64,000 nucleotides of DNA. It comes from Fremontodendron californicum. Lineage: Eukaryota > Streptophyta > Magnoliopsida > Malvales > Malvaceae. The notes under the pieces were generated by a model. That model had not been told where the DNA came from. It was given only the letters and a program-made list of their open reading frames with translations, and ran no database searches. Shown here one piece after another: positions 1-10,689 of this stretch (position 1 is its first letter; each line of letters starts with the position of its first letter). A program made the position numbers and the translations under genes. The stretch covers positions 4,239,501 through 4,303,500 of the forward strand of contig JAULJL010000034.1 in assembly GCA_030761205.1 (NCBI GenBank), read 5' to 3'.

Positions 1-2503
1 TTATTTTATATATAAATTATTTAATTTTGTTTAAATATACACTAATGGGATATGTAGCAACTCTCTCACTCCTTTAGTAAAGATTTTAAATTTCATTAAC
101 GATGAATTGGGATAATTTTTCTTGTTACCTGATAAAGATTTGAAGAATTAAAAAAAAGTCATCATATGATTTTAAATTTCTAAAATATTTTTTAATCTTT
201 ATGCGTTTTTAAGAAATATTTTTAAAAATTGTATAAATTATTTTTTAACAGATTTTTCTTAATTATTTTTAAAAAAATCAATAAATGTGTTGCACTGTTA
301 CAAAAGTTTATATATATTATCTTTTAAAATAGTTTTATTTTGTCTTTTTGACACTTTTCTTATTAATAATTGAGAAAAATGTACACATAACATGTCAAGA
401 AAATGTCCATGTGACGTGCCGTGTAAGTTACAACATGAAACTTATGTCAATTTTACAAAATAATTTGAGAGAAGGACCAAAATGATATCATTTAAAAATT
501 TTAAGAATTCAAATGAAACAATTCAAAAGTTAAGAAATAAAGTAGAATAAAAAAAAGTTATGGATTATGGATAAAATTTACCCAAATAAATACATATATA
601 ATGATTTTTTTTTTTTGGATGCATGCATATCTTTGATTAGTTGAATAGACATATGTAGGCATATTAAATATTATAGAGATTTCTTGAGCCTACACTTACC
701 TCAATTGGTTCATGTAATCAATTTTAAAAGGTAGCATCAAACATATTTGAGATTAATCTCATGTAATTAATTTTAAAAGGTGGCATCCAACATATCTGAG
801 ATTAATCTCAACATTTATAACTTTTTTTCATATTCTCAAACTTTCGTCTCCTTCGTACGTACCAAAAAAAATATATAGAGAGATTTCTTTGCCTAAATAT
901 TGAAAATAAAATTATTAAAGCTTTTTCTTTAAAAAAAATGAAAAAAAAATTCTCTTATTTTGTATAATTCACAATTTAATGAACATCTATAGATGGCAAT
1001 TAAGAAAAACTAATACAGTAATTAAAGTTAAATTTATGCTATGCTGGAATGAGTAATTTCGTACAAGCTCTAGGAAGGCCAAAAAGATAAAACAGAATGA
1101 TTTTGTTTTGGTAGAAAAGAGAAAAACATTTGTATTATCTTCTTTTTTTTCTATTCAACATAAAGCAGGAAACAAGAATCATGAAATTTTCTTAATTTTT
1201 GACATGGTTACAGGCAAGGGATTAATAAGTCAAATATTTTGCTGTGTTCATACTTAAATTGAGGGCCACTAAATTAACCATGTGTTTATTACTAATTAAA
1301 AACATTATTTTATCAAAAAGATAAAGCAACAAAAAGAAAAGATTTTAATTGGAGGGATATCGTGACATTTTGCTTTGTATAAACTTAGTCTTAATTTGAA
1401 TCATCTTTATGATGTATAAAAAAAAAAAACCTTTGTAATTCAGTTGCAGTTATGCAATACAAGTTAATTACTCATGAAAGATATTTCATATATATAGGGA
1501 TAAATTGGCTATATCTAACCCATCATGTAAGTAGTTAGTATGATGCTTCATATTTAATTTAACTTCTAATTAACTAACCATTCTCAAGACTATGGAAGAC
1601 TAAATTCATAGAAAATACATGTAAATATATTTGCAGACAGCACTCACCGCTATATAATGCTATCTCAACTCAAGTACATCAATTTTTATGTGATGAATAA
1701 TTAATTATAGCTTATGATTAATTAGAAGATTGCTAATTAGAGACAGCCCCTTTATTGAAATCCCATGTACACAATCTTAATTATGATAATAAGTCCTATA
1801 ATATTGGAGTGGCAGAATACATGTATCTAGTCATAAATCAGATTTTTTTTTTTTTATATAGTTAATTATAGTTTTGATTGAATATCCCTTCTATTATTAA
1901 CAAGAATGGGAAATTCTTTGAGCATTTGATGATTATGCATATGAGGCACATAACTAGCTAGATGATATCGAATTCATCGGTTAGATGAATACTTAAGCAA
2001 GACAAGAAATTAAAAAAGAACAGTCTGTTGCCCTTCCTGTTTCTAGAAATTCTTGGAAGATTACCATTGCTCCCGAGCTGAAACTTTGGAAAGTGAAAAT
2101 TTCGTTCATGTTTTTAGACACAATAATCCATAATACAATGACCTATAAGTAAACTTACCGTCGATGATCAGGTACTCATACGGATACCTTAACTTTACCA
2201 TCCACGTTTCAATGTCTCAACCAACTGTGGCAGTTTCTTTTGGACTGCAACAGGAAGCAATGCAATGCAATGCTGCAAAGAAGTCTTAATGAGGAGCAAA
2301 GTTGATCATGAGGATGAGGATTGCTTTGACATATATTTTCCTGCAAAGTTCCTTAAAATTCCAACGCTGCAATAAGTGGGTATCACACATTAATATGTAC
2401 AGATCAGATGGACAAAAACAAGTCCATTGCTCAAATTAGAAGTCAGATTAAGTCAATGCCAATGGTGAAGATCAATCCCTATCAAGCACAAATTTAAAGT
2501 TAC
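1..2503. other. AT-rich intergenic spacer
   Basis: No convincing coding region or RNA gene was seen. The stretch is AT-rich with homopolymer runs. Its one clear structure is the short direct repeat at 711-808. The right end (roughly 2000-2503) would be the 3' flank of the minus-strand bHLH gene. Confidence 0.6.
711..808. repeat. Two-copy 49-bp direct repeat
   Basis: Two adjacent copies (711-759 and 760-808) both begin catgtaat and end gattaatct, with a few mismatches. The text just upstream (tcaattggtt) and the words agcatc and gagatt recall a degenerate tRNA-derived SINE head like the one near 22207. That resemblance is weak. Confidence 0.65.
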
Positions 2504-2707
2504 TTAATTTGTTACTTCACTAGCTTTGGATAGTTTAGGTTGCAGCCCGGATAGATTGACACTTGTTGGATCATTGACCTGTGAAGTGAAATGAGATAAG
2601 TAAAAAGCTATAAAAAAGAAAGAAAACCCTAAAGATTATTAGGGGAAAAAATCACCTCGGTTTGGATAGTATGAAGTAAATATTCTTCTGATTTGGTGGA
2701 AACACAG
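2504..2707 (-). other. bHLH pseudogene exon 2, 3' part, and exon 3
   Basis: Directly left of the retrotransposon the minus strand resumes the interrupted frame (STKSEEYLLHTIQTE) up to 2656. Then come the donor GAG|GTGATT, a 77-bp intron, the acceptor CACAG at 2579-2583, and exon 3 (25 codons including TAA at 2504-2506). The flank CTGTG at 2703-2707 pairs with TTGTG on the other side as a target duplication with one mismatch. Confidence 0.85.
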
Positions 2708-3011
2708 TGATGACTGCTGTTGCTGAGAATGGAGAACAAATATTAAGAGCAAAAGAGGTTAGAGAATAAACGTAAGAAAAAGAGAGAGAGAGAGAAAAAG
2801 TAAGAGAGAGGATAACAGAATTTGGTATGTTGTATCTTCAGCGTAAATCCCACAAACACAATAATTGGCCTTTATAACCGAAGGTAGTACCTCAACTATA
2901 GCCATGATTCATCAACCACAAACTGACTCCCTAATGGGCTAATACAATTTATTTAATTATAAGGCCTGCAACATAAACCAACTCAAGCCCAACTGTCGAA
3001 AGCCTGCATCA
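2708..3011 (-). repeat. 3' LTR of the Reina-like element
   Basis: This 304-bp terminal repeat matches 7728-8021. The length difference is mainly in an (ag)n/a-rich tract near 2780-2800. It contains probable promoter and polyadenylation signals, but I cannot assign them precisely. Confidence 0.92.
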
Positions 3012-3040
3012 ATACTCCTCCATTCAAAGCATCCTTGTCC

Positions 3041-6000
3041 TCAAGGATGGAAATCTGGAAATTGACTAAGCAAATCTGGTAAGTACTCCCATGTAGCATC
3101 TTCAGGGAAGCTGTTGTTCCATTGGACGAGTACTTCAGTGACCGCTTGAGCATTTCGTTTTCTGATGCGTCTATCCAACACTGCCACTGGTTCCTTCATA
3201 ATGAGACCACTATCATCGAGCATAGGGACCTGGGACTGGACAGGTTCCTTACCAACATGCTGCTTCAGCTGAGAGACGTGGAAGACAGGGTGCACTCGTG
3301 CCCCCTCTGGCAACTCCAACCTATAAGCAACTGATCCCACCTTATCCAAAATTCTATAGGGTCCAAAAAACCTCGCAAACAGCTTCAAACATTTCCTGTT
3401 GGCAATAGTTGTCTGTCGGTAAGGTTGTAATTTCAGGTACACAAGGTCTCCCACCTCAAAATTCCTATTGGTTCTCTTCTTGTCTGCTTGCTGTTTCATA
3501 CGGTTTTGAGCCCTTTGCAAGAAAAACTTCAACAACTTAATGGCAGCCTCCCTTGCTTTCAAGCTCTTGTCAACTGCACCCACCTTAGCACAACCAACTA
3601 AGTATGGTAGATGGGTTGGGGCAGTTTGACCATAGACAACCTCATATGGTGTAGTATGAATAGCAGTGTGGTAGGTAGTGTTATACCACCATTCTGCTAA
3701 AGGAATCCATCTGTGCCAGTCCTTAGGTCGTTCCCCTGTCATGCATCTCAGGTAAGTTTCCAGTCCCCTATTAACAACCTCTGACTGTCCATCTGTTTGA
3801 AGATGATAGGAAGTGGAGAGCTTGATTTTTGTTCCCATAAGCCTAAAGAGCTCCTGCTAGAAAAGGCTTACAAAGACCTTATCCCTGTCAGATACGATGC
3901 TGGAAGGTATCCCATGGAGTTTGTAGATGTTATCGAGAAAGATCTGAGCCACTGTCAAGGCTGTATAAGGGTGTGAGAGGGTCAAGAAGCGAGCATATTT
4001 TCTCAACCTATCCACCATGACCAAAATTACATCATTTCCTCCAGATTTAGACCCTTCAATGAAATCCACAGCAATGTCAGACCAGATCCTATCAGGAATG
4101 GGCAGAGGTTGTAATAACCCACCATAAGCAATAGCATCATACTTGCACCTCTGGCAAACAGAGCATTCTTTAACAAACTGCCTCACATCCTTCTTTTGTT
4201 CCTTCCAATAAACCACACTGCCTACTCTTTTCATTGTGGATTCTGTTCCTAAGTGACCACCCTCTGGGGAAGCATGGAAGTAGTTGAGCAGGTCTGTTCT
4301 CAACTGTGTATCTGCTCCCACCATCAGTTTTCCTCTCCTCCTAAGTTGACCAGCTTGTCATGAATACTTGGTCTGTGTAGTAGGTGATGCTTGCAGCTTG
4401 TGAATTAAGTGCACAATTGTAGAATCACCTAACCAAGACTCTTTTATTTTGTGGAACAAATCAGAATTCACCACTGAGATAGCAAGTAATTCCCTATTTG
4501 GCTTCCTAGAAAGTGCATCAGCAACAGTATTGCTTGTTCCTTTCCTGAAAACCAACTCATAATCGTACCCCATCATTTTCACTACCCATAACTGTTGAGC
4601 TGGGGTATTGGTTTTTTGGTCAAGCAAGAATTTCAAACTCTGATGATCGGTCTTAATCTGGAAGTGTCGACCAAGCATATAAGAGTTCTATTTTTTTACA
4701 GCAGCTAGGATTGCCAACATCTCCTTCTCGTACACGAAAAGAGCTTGGCGTTTAGGGGACAATGCCTTGCTATAATAGGATATTGGCAAGCCTTTCTGGT
4801 TGAAGACAGCTCCTATAACCTTGCTAGAGGCATCCGATTCCACTACAAAGGTGGAATTAAAATCTGGCAGTGCAAGCAATGAGGCTGTGGTGACACTTGA
4901 TTTTAGCCTTTCAAAAGCTTGTTGTGCTTGTTCACTCCATAGAAATCCACTATTCTTAAGCAATTCAGTCAAAGGTTGAGCAGTGATTCCATACCCTTTG
5001 ACAAATCGTCTATAGTAGCCAGTGAGGCCTAAGAAGCCCCTTAGCTATTTCACAGTCTTAGGTTCGGGCCAGTCCAAGATAGCAAACACCTTGCTAGAAT
5101 CCATAGCCACTCATTTGCTACTAATAGTATGACCCAAGTACTCAACCTTGAGGGCCCCAAAGTCACATTTTGTTAACTTAACAAATAATTGATGCTGTAG
5201 AAGCACCTCGAACATTGTCTGCAAATGCTACAGGTGAGAAGACCAAGTAGATGAATATATCAGTATATCATTGAAAAACACAAGAACAAACCTCCTGAGA
5301 TAAGGTTGAAAAATGTGATAGACTTTGGAATGTTGATGGAGCATTGGTAAGGCCGAAAGGCATTACAAGAAACTCAATAGTGTCAATGATGTGCTCGAAA
5401 GGCCGTTTTATGTATATCAGTCTCCCTCATCCATATCTAATGATATCCAGACCTTAAGTCCAACTTGGAAAAGAAGCAAGCTCCCGTGAGCTCATCAAGG
5501 AGCTCCTCTACCAGTGGTATGGGGAATTTGTCTTTAATGGTGAGCTTGTTCAATTCCCTATAGTCTATACACAACCTCTAGGAGCTATCTTTTTTTTTTT
5601 TTACGAGCACTATTTGGGAAGCAAACGAGTTAGTGCTATCTCTTATAATATCCTATTCTTTCATTTGCAGGATCATCTGTTCAATTGCATCATTCTGAAT
5701 CATGGGGTAACGGTATGGTTGTATCTTAACCACTTGAGACTCATCCTTAAGTGGAATATGATGATCATGTGTTCTGGTAGGGGAAGACCCGTTGGTTGGG
5801 TGAACAACACACAATACTGATCTATTAACTGTTGTAAGTCTTCAGGCAGATTACTGTGTGTCCTCTGTCCACAGGGTTGCACCTTGCTCTCAGAAGAAGG
5901 AACCTCAGCAATCATCAATGAACAAGTTCCTTTTTCTAAAGCATGGGACATCTTGTGCGACTGATGATTGGAAGCAATGGACACTCCTCCAGCTTGAAAG

Positions 6001-6177
6001 CCCTGCAAGGTAACCCACTGTTGTGCACAACAAACTGCATAGTCAATGCTGTGAAGTCCCAAACTATAGGACCTAGTGTTCTCAACCATTGTATACAAAA
6101 CACTGCATCACAACCCAGCAAGGGTAATACCAGAAAATCAGTCTATTGAACTAACCCTTGTGACTCCCAAGGAGCCC
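3041..6177 (-). pseudogene. Degenerate pol (RT, RNase H, integrase, chromodomain) of the Reina-like element
   Basis: The domains lie in order but are broken into several frames. The linker to RT is in 5700-6098. RT is in about 5040-5700 and holds several stops; its catalytic motif near 5260 reads FFNDILIYS, with Asn where Asp is expected. RNase H follows (4688-4972, VVESDASSKVIGAVF; 4358-4678, IKTDHQSLKFLL). The integrase zinc finger (CSVCQRCK) and catalytic core are in 3857-4324. A stop near 3855 precedes the last frame (3041-3838). That frame carries the integrase Glu (GQSEVVNRG), the HPVFHVSQLK motif and a chromodomain-like end (VQWNNSFPEDATWEYL). No functional polymerase can be made from this copy as read. 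Confidence 0.85.
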
Positions 6178-7701
6178 CTATACACAACTCCTGAGTCTAC
6201 AATTTTTCCCATTGGCTACTGTTACAGTAACTCCCAAAATCCGTTGAACTGCATATCCTAACCTCTTAGCAAGTGAGTGAGCAATGAAATTATGGGTACT
6301 ACCCGAATCTATAAGCATCAATACCTTCTGATTCTTAATCCTGCCCTGTAATCTCATAGTTTGGTGACCATCAGTACCAACCAAAGCATGTAATGAAATG
6401 ACAGGTGGTTCAGTGGTATCTGGTTGTTTTACAGTTAAGTCCTTCATGGTATCCACACAGTCTGAGAATTCTTCAACCTCATGATCCTGCTCCACTGGAT
6501 CTTTTACCAACAGCTGGTAGAGTTGGGATCTAACACACCTATGGCGCAAAGCATACTTACTAGCACACCACATACACAATCCCTTCCTCCTTCTTTCTTC
6601 TCTTTCTTCTCGGATGGGTATTTTGGTGGTTCTCTGAGTATCAGTTTTTGGGGTTGAAGGTTTGCTAGAAGGTAGGTACAAGGGTTTATGTTGGTTGAAT
6701 ATAGATGGAAATGATGGTCGAGGGGTGGGCAGTAAGGGTGGTAAAGGTGGTAAGGGTGGTTGCATTATAGTTGGGGATATTCTAGGAATGGTTTGAGTTA
6801 GAGGTGAGAGTTGAAATGTTCTGTGGGTATCAGTTTTGGAGGGATAAAAATGTTTTCTAGGCAGATTATATAGCATCATTTCTACCTGTCTAGCTAAACT
6901 CAAGGCATGATTAAGAGATTTAGGATAAAAAAGCCTTACAGACTTTGAAATCTCTGGCCTCAAGTTACTGATGAATATACTGAGTGAATAATCATCTGGA
7001 AGCTGCAACAAGTTCAAAAGGCCCTCGAATTCCTCGTAGTAATCTTCCACAAAGCCTGTTCGTTTCAACGTCACTACCTCAGACATCGGATCGGTATATT
7101 CTGTATCATGGAACCTGTTCCTCATTTCCAGCATATATTGAGCCCATTTCATCTCCTTGACAGAACCGTGAGACTTCATAAATCGTTGGTGCCACTGAAG
7201 AGCCTTGCCATCCAAGTGGATCATCACGGTTTGAACCTTATGCTCTTCATGAAGAGCCACAGCTTCGAAAAACTGTTCAACCTTCATCTGCCAACCCAGA
7301 AAGTCCCCACCATCAAATCTGGGACATTCCAGTTTGGTACGAAACAAATCAGGTTTGATGCAATCCATTGTCACCAGACTCTCTGGTTCCTGAACAAAAG
7401 GCAGTTTCTCTTTAGCTCTGCACAACAACGGTTCCTCCGATCCCGATGGAGTACCCTGTTTCCCCTGATTCGAGTCACAGTCAATAGGGTCATCACTTTC
7501 CTTCCCTAGATTTGCTCCACCAACGCGTAGCAAAACCTTCTCTAGGGTCTTCTCCATGTCGACAGTCACCTTGTCCAGCCCCGTACGCAACTCCATCCTG
7601 AGTTGCTCCACCGAGGTGTTCATCTTGGCCTCCAGCCGTTCCGCCTGTTTTTGGAGCTGACCAACATTCTTTTGTAATCGAGTCGAGATACCATCCGCCA
7701 T
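6178..7701 (-). CDS. Gag and protease region of the Reina-like retrotransposon
   Basis: An open frame of about 507 codons starts at Met 7701 (MADGISTRLQ); the frame is open further upstream into the LTR, but this Met follows the primer site as expected. The N-terminal 100 residues form a coiled coil. A retrotransposon gag domain follows (FDGGDFLGWQMKVEQFF and onward). A Pro-rich linker and a CMWC...HRC zinc-knuckle-like motif (about residues 376-389) come next. Then comes an aspartic protease with DSGSTHNFI (Asp about residue 465). Gag forms the particle and the protease cleaves the polyprotein. The frame ends before RT, where full elements normally continue, so this copy is truncated by a stop or frameshift. 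Confidence 0.85.
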   Translation of the reverse strand: MADGISTRLQKNVGQLQKQAERLEAKMNTSVEQLRMELRTGLDKVTVDMEKTLEKVLLRVGGANLGKESDDPIDCDSNQGKQGTPSGSEEPLLCRAKEKLPFVQEPESLVTMDCIKPDLFRTKLECPRFDGGDFLGWQMKVEQFFEAVALHEEHKVQTVMIHLDGKALQWHQRFMKSHGSVKEMKWAQYMLEMRNRFHDTEYTDPMSEVVTLKRTGFVEDYYEEFEGLLNLLQLPDDYSLSIFISNLRPEISKSVRLFYPKSLNHALSLARQVEMMLYNLPRKHFYPSKTDTHRTFQLSPLTQTIPRISPTIMQPPLPPLPPLLPTPRPSFPSIFNQHKPLYLPSSKPSTPKTDTQRTTKIPIREEREERRRKGLCMWCASKYALRHRCVRSQLYQLLVKDPVEQDHEVEEFSDCVDTMKDLTVKQPDTTEPPVISLHALVGTDGHQTMRLQGRIKNQKVLMLIDSGSTHNFIAHSLAKRLGYAVQRILGVTVTVANGKNCRLRSCV

Positions 7702-7713
7702 TGCCAGGACGCA

Positions 7714-7725
7714 GCTCTGATACCA
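7714..7725 (-). other. Primer-binding site, initiator Met tRNA
   Basis: The minus strand reads TGGTATCAGAGC, complementary to the 3' end of plant initiator tRNA-Met. It is separated from the LTR by 2 nt, the usual position for plus-strand priming of reverse transcription. Confidence 0.9.
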
Positions 7726-7727
7726 AT

Positions 7728-8021
7728 TGATGACTGCTGCTGCTGAGAATGGAGAACAAATATTAAGAGCAAAGGAGGTTAGAGAATAAACGTAAGAAAG
7801 AGAGAGAGAAAGTAAGGGAGGATAACAGAATTTGGTATGTTGTATATTCAGCGTAAATCCCACGAACACAATGATTGGCCTTTATAACCGAAGGTAGTAC
7901 CTCAGCTATAGCCATGACTCAGCAACCACAAACTGACTTCTTAATGGGCTAATACAATTTATTTAACTATAAGGCCTGCAATATAAACCAACTCAAGCCC
8001 AACTGTCGAAAGCCTGCATCA
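7728..8021 (-). repeat. 5' LTR of the Reina-like element
   Basis: This 294-bp repeat has the same ends as 2708-3011. It lies next to the primer-binding site at 7714-7725 and abuts bHLH coding sequence at 8022. Confidence 0.92.
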
Positions 8022-8307
8022 CACAACTAACAACAGGAAGTCCTTCATCAACGAATACTGCTAATACTCTTGATAGGGGCAAGTCTTGATCCTTAAAGCC
8101 ACAACGAAAAATAATCTCGATGCCTATCAAGCATGGTCGGATTATGAAGAAGTGGTTTGAAGTTTCGATTCCTGAGACAAGAGCTGCCAAATTGGACACT
8201 GATCTCTTCAGTTCATGTCTTTCAACATTAAGGTCTTTGACCTTCTTTTTTAGGTGTTTTATATAATTCACTGCCTTATTCATGTGATCTGACATCGAGC
8301 GCTTTCC
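8022..8307 (-). other. bHLH pseudogene exon 2, 5' part
   Basis: It starts just after the acceptor TTTCAG (8308-8313) with GGAAAGCGC, encoding GKR. It is open through helix 2, a leucine-rich coiled coil and the C-terminal ACT-like segment, and stops at the retrotransposon edge after VVSCV. The last five bases, TTGTG on the minus strand (8022-8026), are the target-site duplication. Confidence 0.85.
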
Positions 8308-8621
8308 CTGAAACCCCATCAAAATGCATAACTCTAAGCCATAATTATCGTTTCTTTTCCGAGATGTATATATGCAACCCGAGGCACAAGAATTTAAGTA
8401 AAAAAATCTTAAACTCTACCCTTTCCCTTCCTCCCCATTCCACACAAATTTTGCATGTGTACGCTGAGAAAGAGAAAAAGTCTTGAAGAAATTGAACAGA
8501 AGGGTAAGGGAAAAACGAAAAGAACTAAATAGAGGTTAATTAAGGGGGTTTAAGTAACTTTTTTTTTTGAAAAAAATGGCACAACCCCATGAAATTTGAC
8601 CTAATTGTGAGGAGCTTTTAC

Positions 8622-8953
8622 CTTGATATATTCATCAGGGAGAAGAGATCGAGGTGAAGCATAAGGAATGCCATATCTTGCCTCCTTTGGCGTTCAATCT
8701 CCCTATGCAACTTCTGTTTCTTATAATTATCACAAGTAAACCCTTTAATACTACCCTCCATACGACAGACTTTCCTCTTTTGGCTTTTCCCTATGCTGTT
8801 GGCAATTATAGGGTTGCCTTCCAGTGAAGCATGACCCATAATCAGATCTTGTGGGATTTTTTGTTGGTTAGAATTGGAGAAAATCTGGTATACCAGGTCA
8901 TCGCTTTGTTGTAAAGGAATCATTCTGCAAAGATTGTTATTCACAAATTTCAA
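8622..8953 (-). other. bHLH pseudogene exon 1 (basic region and helix 1)
   Basis: The open frame reads from 8953 through IERQRRQDMAF and then leaves the family pattern. Moving one base over near 8667 recovers the expected helix 1 and loop ending LLPDEYIK, directly before the donor AAG|GTAAAA at 8621. This shows a single-base loss in exon 1, or a sequencing error. Helix 1 also has Pro (ASPRSLL) where the family normally has Leu. Confidence 0.8.
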
Positions 8954-9867
8954 CTTTTTTGTCTCTTTGAAAGAAAAAAATTTTGGTAGTTAAAGGGGAG
9001 CTTAAAAAATGAGAGCTTATACGTTTGTTAGGGACTTAGGGTATGTAACATGAATATGTGATAACTCTTCAATGGACCAAAATTCTTTCTGCAAAATTTT
9101 CTTCAAATAAATAAAAGCTTATATGAGAAATGACCTCACCAGCCGCTGTTAAAAGTTTGGCTTCAAGTTTTAGGTACTGTAGCTTTGTAGAAAAGTAACC
9201 CACTTACTTTTTTTATTTTATATAATACAAAAGAGGTTTTTTTTTTTTTGCAAAGTCAATTAGATTTTAATAAAAATCCAAAAGGATAAAAAGCTAGCAA
9301 CAGAACAACAGTTTAAGAACATGAACGAAAAACAATTAAAACTCAAAATCTCAAAAGTCTAAACATATCCATGAACACCAAAATAAAAGTTTTTTGCTCC
9401 TTTGAATATCAATAATAGAAACACAGCGGCACACCATCTTAGAGGTATAGCAAGCAAAATTTCAACAAGCAGACAAAAAACCATTTCCACTTTGCCACCA
9501 AGATGACAAACAGATTTGCTTCAAAAATCATTGCAAAAGTTTTCATATCACCACAACCTGTGAACAACACCTTCAAAAAAGAGAGCTATGAAGCTCTTAA
9601 AGGAAAGTTCTTCAAACCAAGCCTTCATAAGAAATTGAGAAAATTCTAGCTCTTGAGAAAATATAAAAAAGAGTTTCAAGCTAAGTATAATATTCAGCCA
9701 GGTAAGCAATGCCAAGAATTTCATGCAGTAAATTCATAAAAATCTCCAAAACACCATCAAAATCAGTAAGTTCATGCTTAGCTTTCAAAAGCATTCAAAA
9801 TCAAACCTCAAAAAATAAAAAGATCAGTTGAGACAAAGAAAATGGGCCACATCCAAAATTAAGGGGA

Positions 9868-10680
9868 CTAATTTCTGGAGTGAAATTTCTCATTCTTATC
9901 TTGTAACTCCATTAATCTATTAATAATCAATTCATTATCACCCTCAAAGGACAATCCAAGTAATTTGCCAACTTTCCAAGTCTCAATTACTTCTTTTCTC
10001 TTATTTTCATTTCTTAATCGTATATGTTCCATTATTTTGGGAGAACGCGAATTGCAAATAGTAAACTTAGAATGTCTCTTCTTCCTAGTCCAATTATACT
10101 TAGGGCGCTTCTTCTTCTTCCTAGGATTTTTCAATTTATTATTAACACTAGATTCTAAACAATCAACCCATTTAGCAATTGATGAAGTATGGGATTCTCC
10201 AAAATCATAAATATTATCCCTTTCAAAGTCAACATATTATGGGACATTAACAAACTCCAAGTCAGAGTTCAAAACATTAAGAGTGGAAGCATTATTTAAC
10301 AACCCATAGTCACCAAAATCCACCTCCAAGCGCCCACTCCCAACTATATGAAGAGAACCAACATCACTATCGGACTCCTGAGAAATTTCTCTATAATTCG
10401 AATCCACACCAAGAACCATATTAATTCTATCAGTACTGCGAGAGTGTAAACTAAAATATGGATTGCCTAATTGATCACTGCAACTATCCAAGTCAAAATT
10501 ATCTTTACATGGAACATGAAAAACACCAGCTTTAGCCTCATTGTCCTTTTCCTTTTCATCAGTAAGATCTCCATGCTCCCAACTAGAATAGTCAATAGTT
10601 TTATTCGAAACAATACACAGACTTAATGGGAGGATTCGAGCTTGTGACGGAAGACAACTTAAAGAAACTACAACAGACAC
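9868..10680 (-). pseudogene. LINE ORF1 C-terminal part
   Basis: Two open pieces lie in series. The piece at 10237-10680 is an acidic, Ser/Asp-rich linker. The piece at 9868-10134 begins with a Lys/Arg-rich stretch and ends in a conserved LINE ORF1 tail (TWKVGKLLGLSFEGDNE followed by a run like INRLMELQ). ORF1 proteins bind the element RNA and help form the retrotransposition particle. The link to the RRM half (beyond 11,540) is inferred from order and strand. Confidence 0.55.
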
Positions 10681-10689
10681 TGCAACAGG

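Larger units (their letters stand above)
2708..8021 (-). mobile_element. Ty3/gypsy chromovirus, probably Reina clade, full length with both LTRs
   Basis: The element is 5.3 kb. It has LTRs of about 300 bp (2708-3011 and 7728-8021) starting TGATGCAGGC and ending CAGTCATCA on the minus strand. The primer-binding site TGGTATCAGAGC (initiator Met tRNA) lies 2 nt inside the 5' LTR, and a purine-rich tract (about 3015-3024) precedes the 3' LTR. The domain order is gag, protease, RT, RNase H, integrase, and a C-terminal chromodomain-like segment. Small size, short LTRs, iMet primer and chromodomain together fit Reina; the clade name is inference. Stops and frameshifts in pol, and a changed RT active-site residue, suggest it is inactive. 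It sits in exon 2 of a bHLH gene, in the same orientation. Confidence 0.88.
2504..8953 (-). pseudogene. bHLH transcription factor gene (bHLH36/118/120/125-like), interrupted by a retrotransposon
   Basis: Three exons on the minus strand can be followed: exon 1 at 8622-8953, exon 2 at 8022-8307 continuing at 2656-2707, and exon 3 at 2504-2578. Exon 1 holds the basic region HREIERQRR, with the His, Glu and Arg that contact the E-box in this family. Exon 2 starts at the loop/helix 2 (GKRSMSDHMNKAVNYIKHL) and runs into a C-terminal regulatory segment (CGFKDQDLPLSRVL). Exon 3 gives a short tail (VNDPTSVNLSGLQPKLSK) and a TAA stop. Splice sites are canonical: intron 1 is 8308-8621 and intron 2 is 2579-2655. 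The likely start is the second Met, at 8923 (MIPLQQSDD). The family acts as nuclear DNA-binding dimers. Two lesions make it a pseudogene here: a 1-base deletion near 8667 and a 5.3-kb retrotransposon in exon 2. An intact paralogue elsewhere is possible. Confidence 0.85.

Noticed and set aside
7108..7509. Plus-strand open frame of 133 codons
   Set aside because: Antisense shadow of the retrotransposon gag frame.
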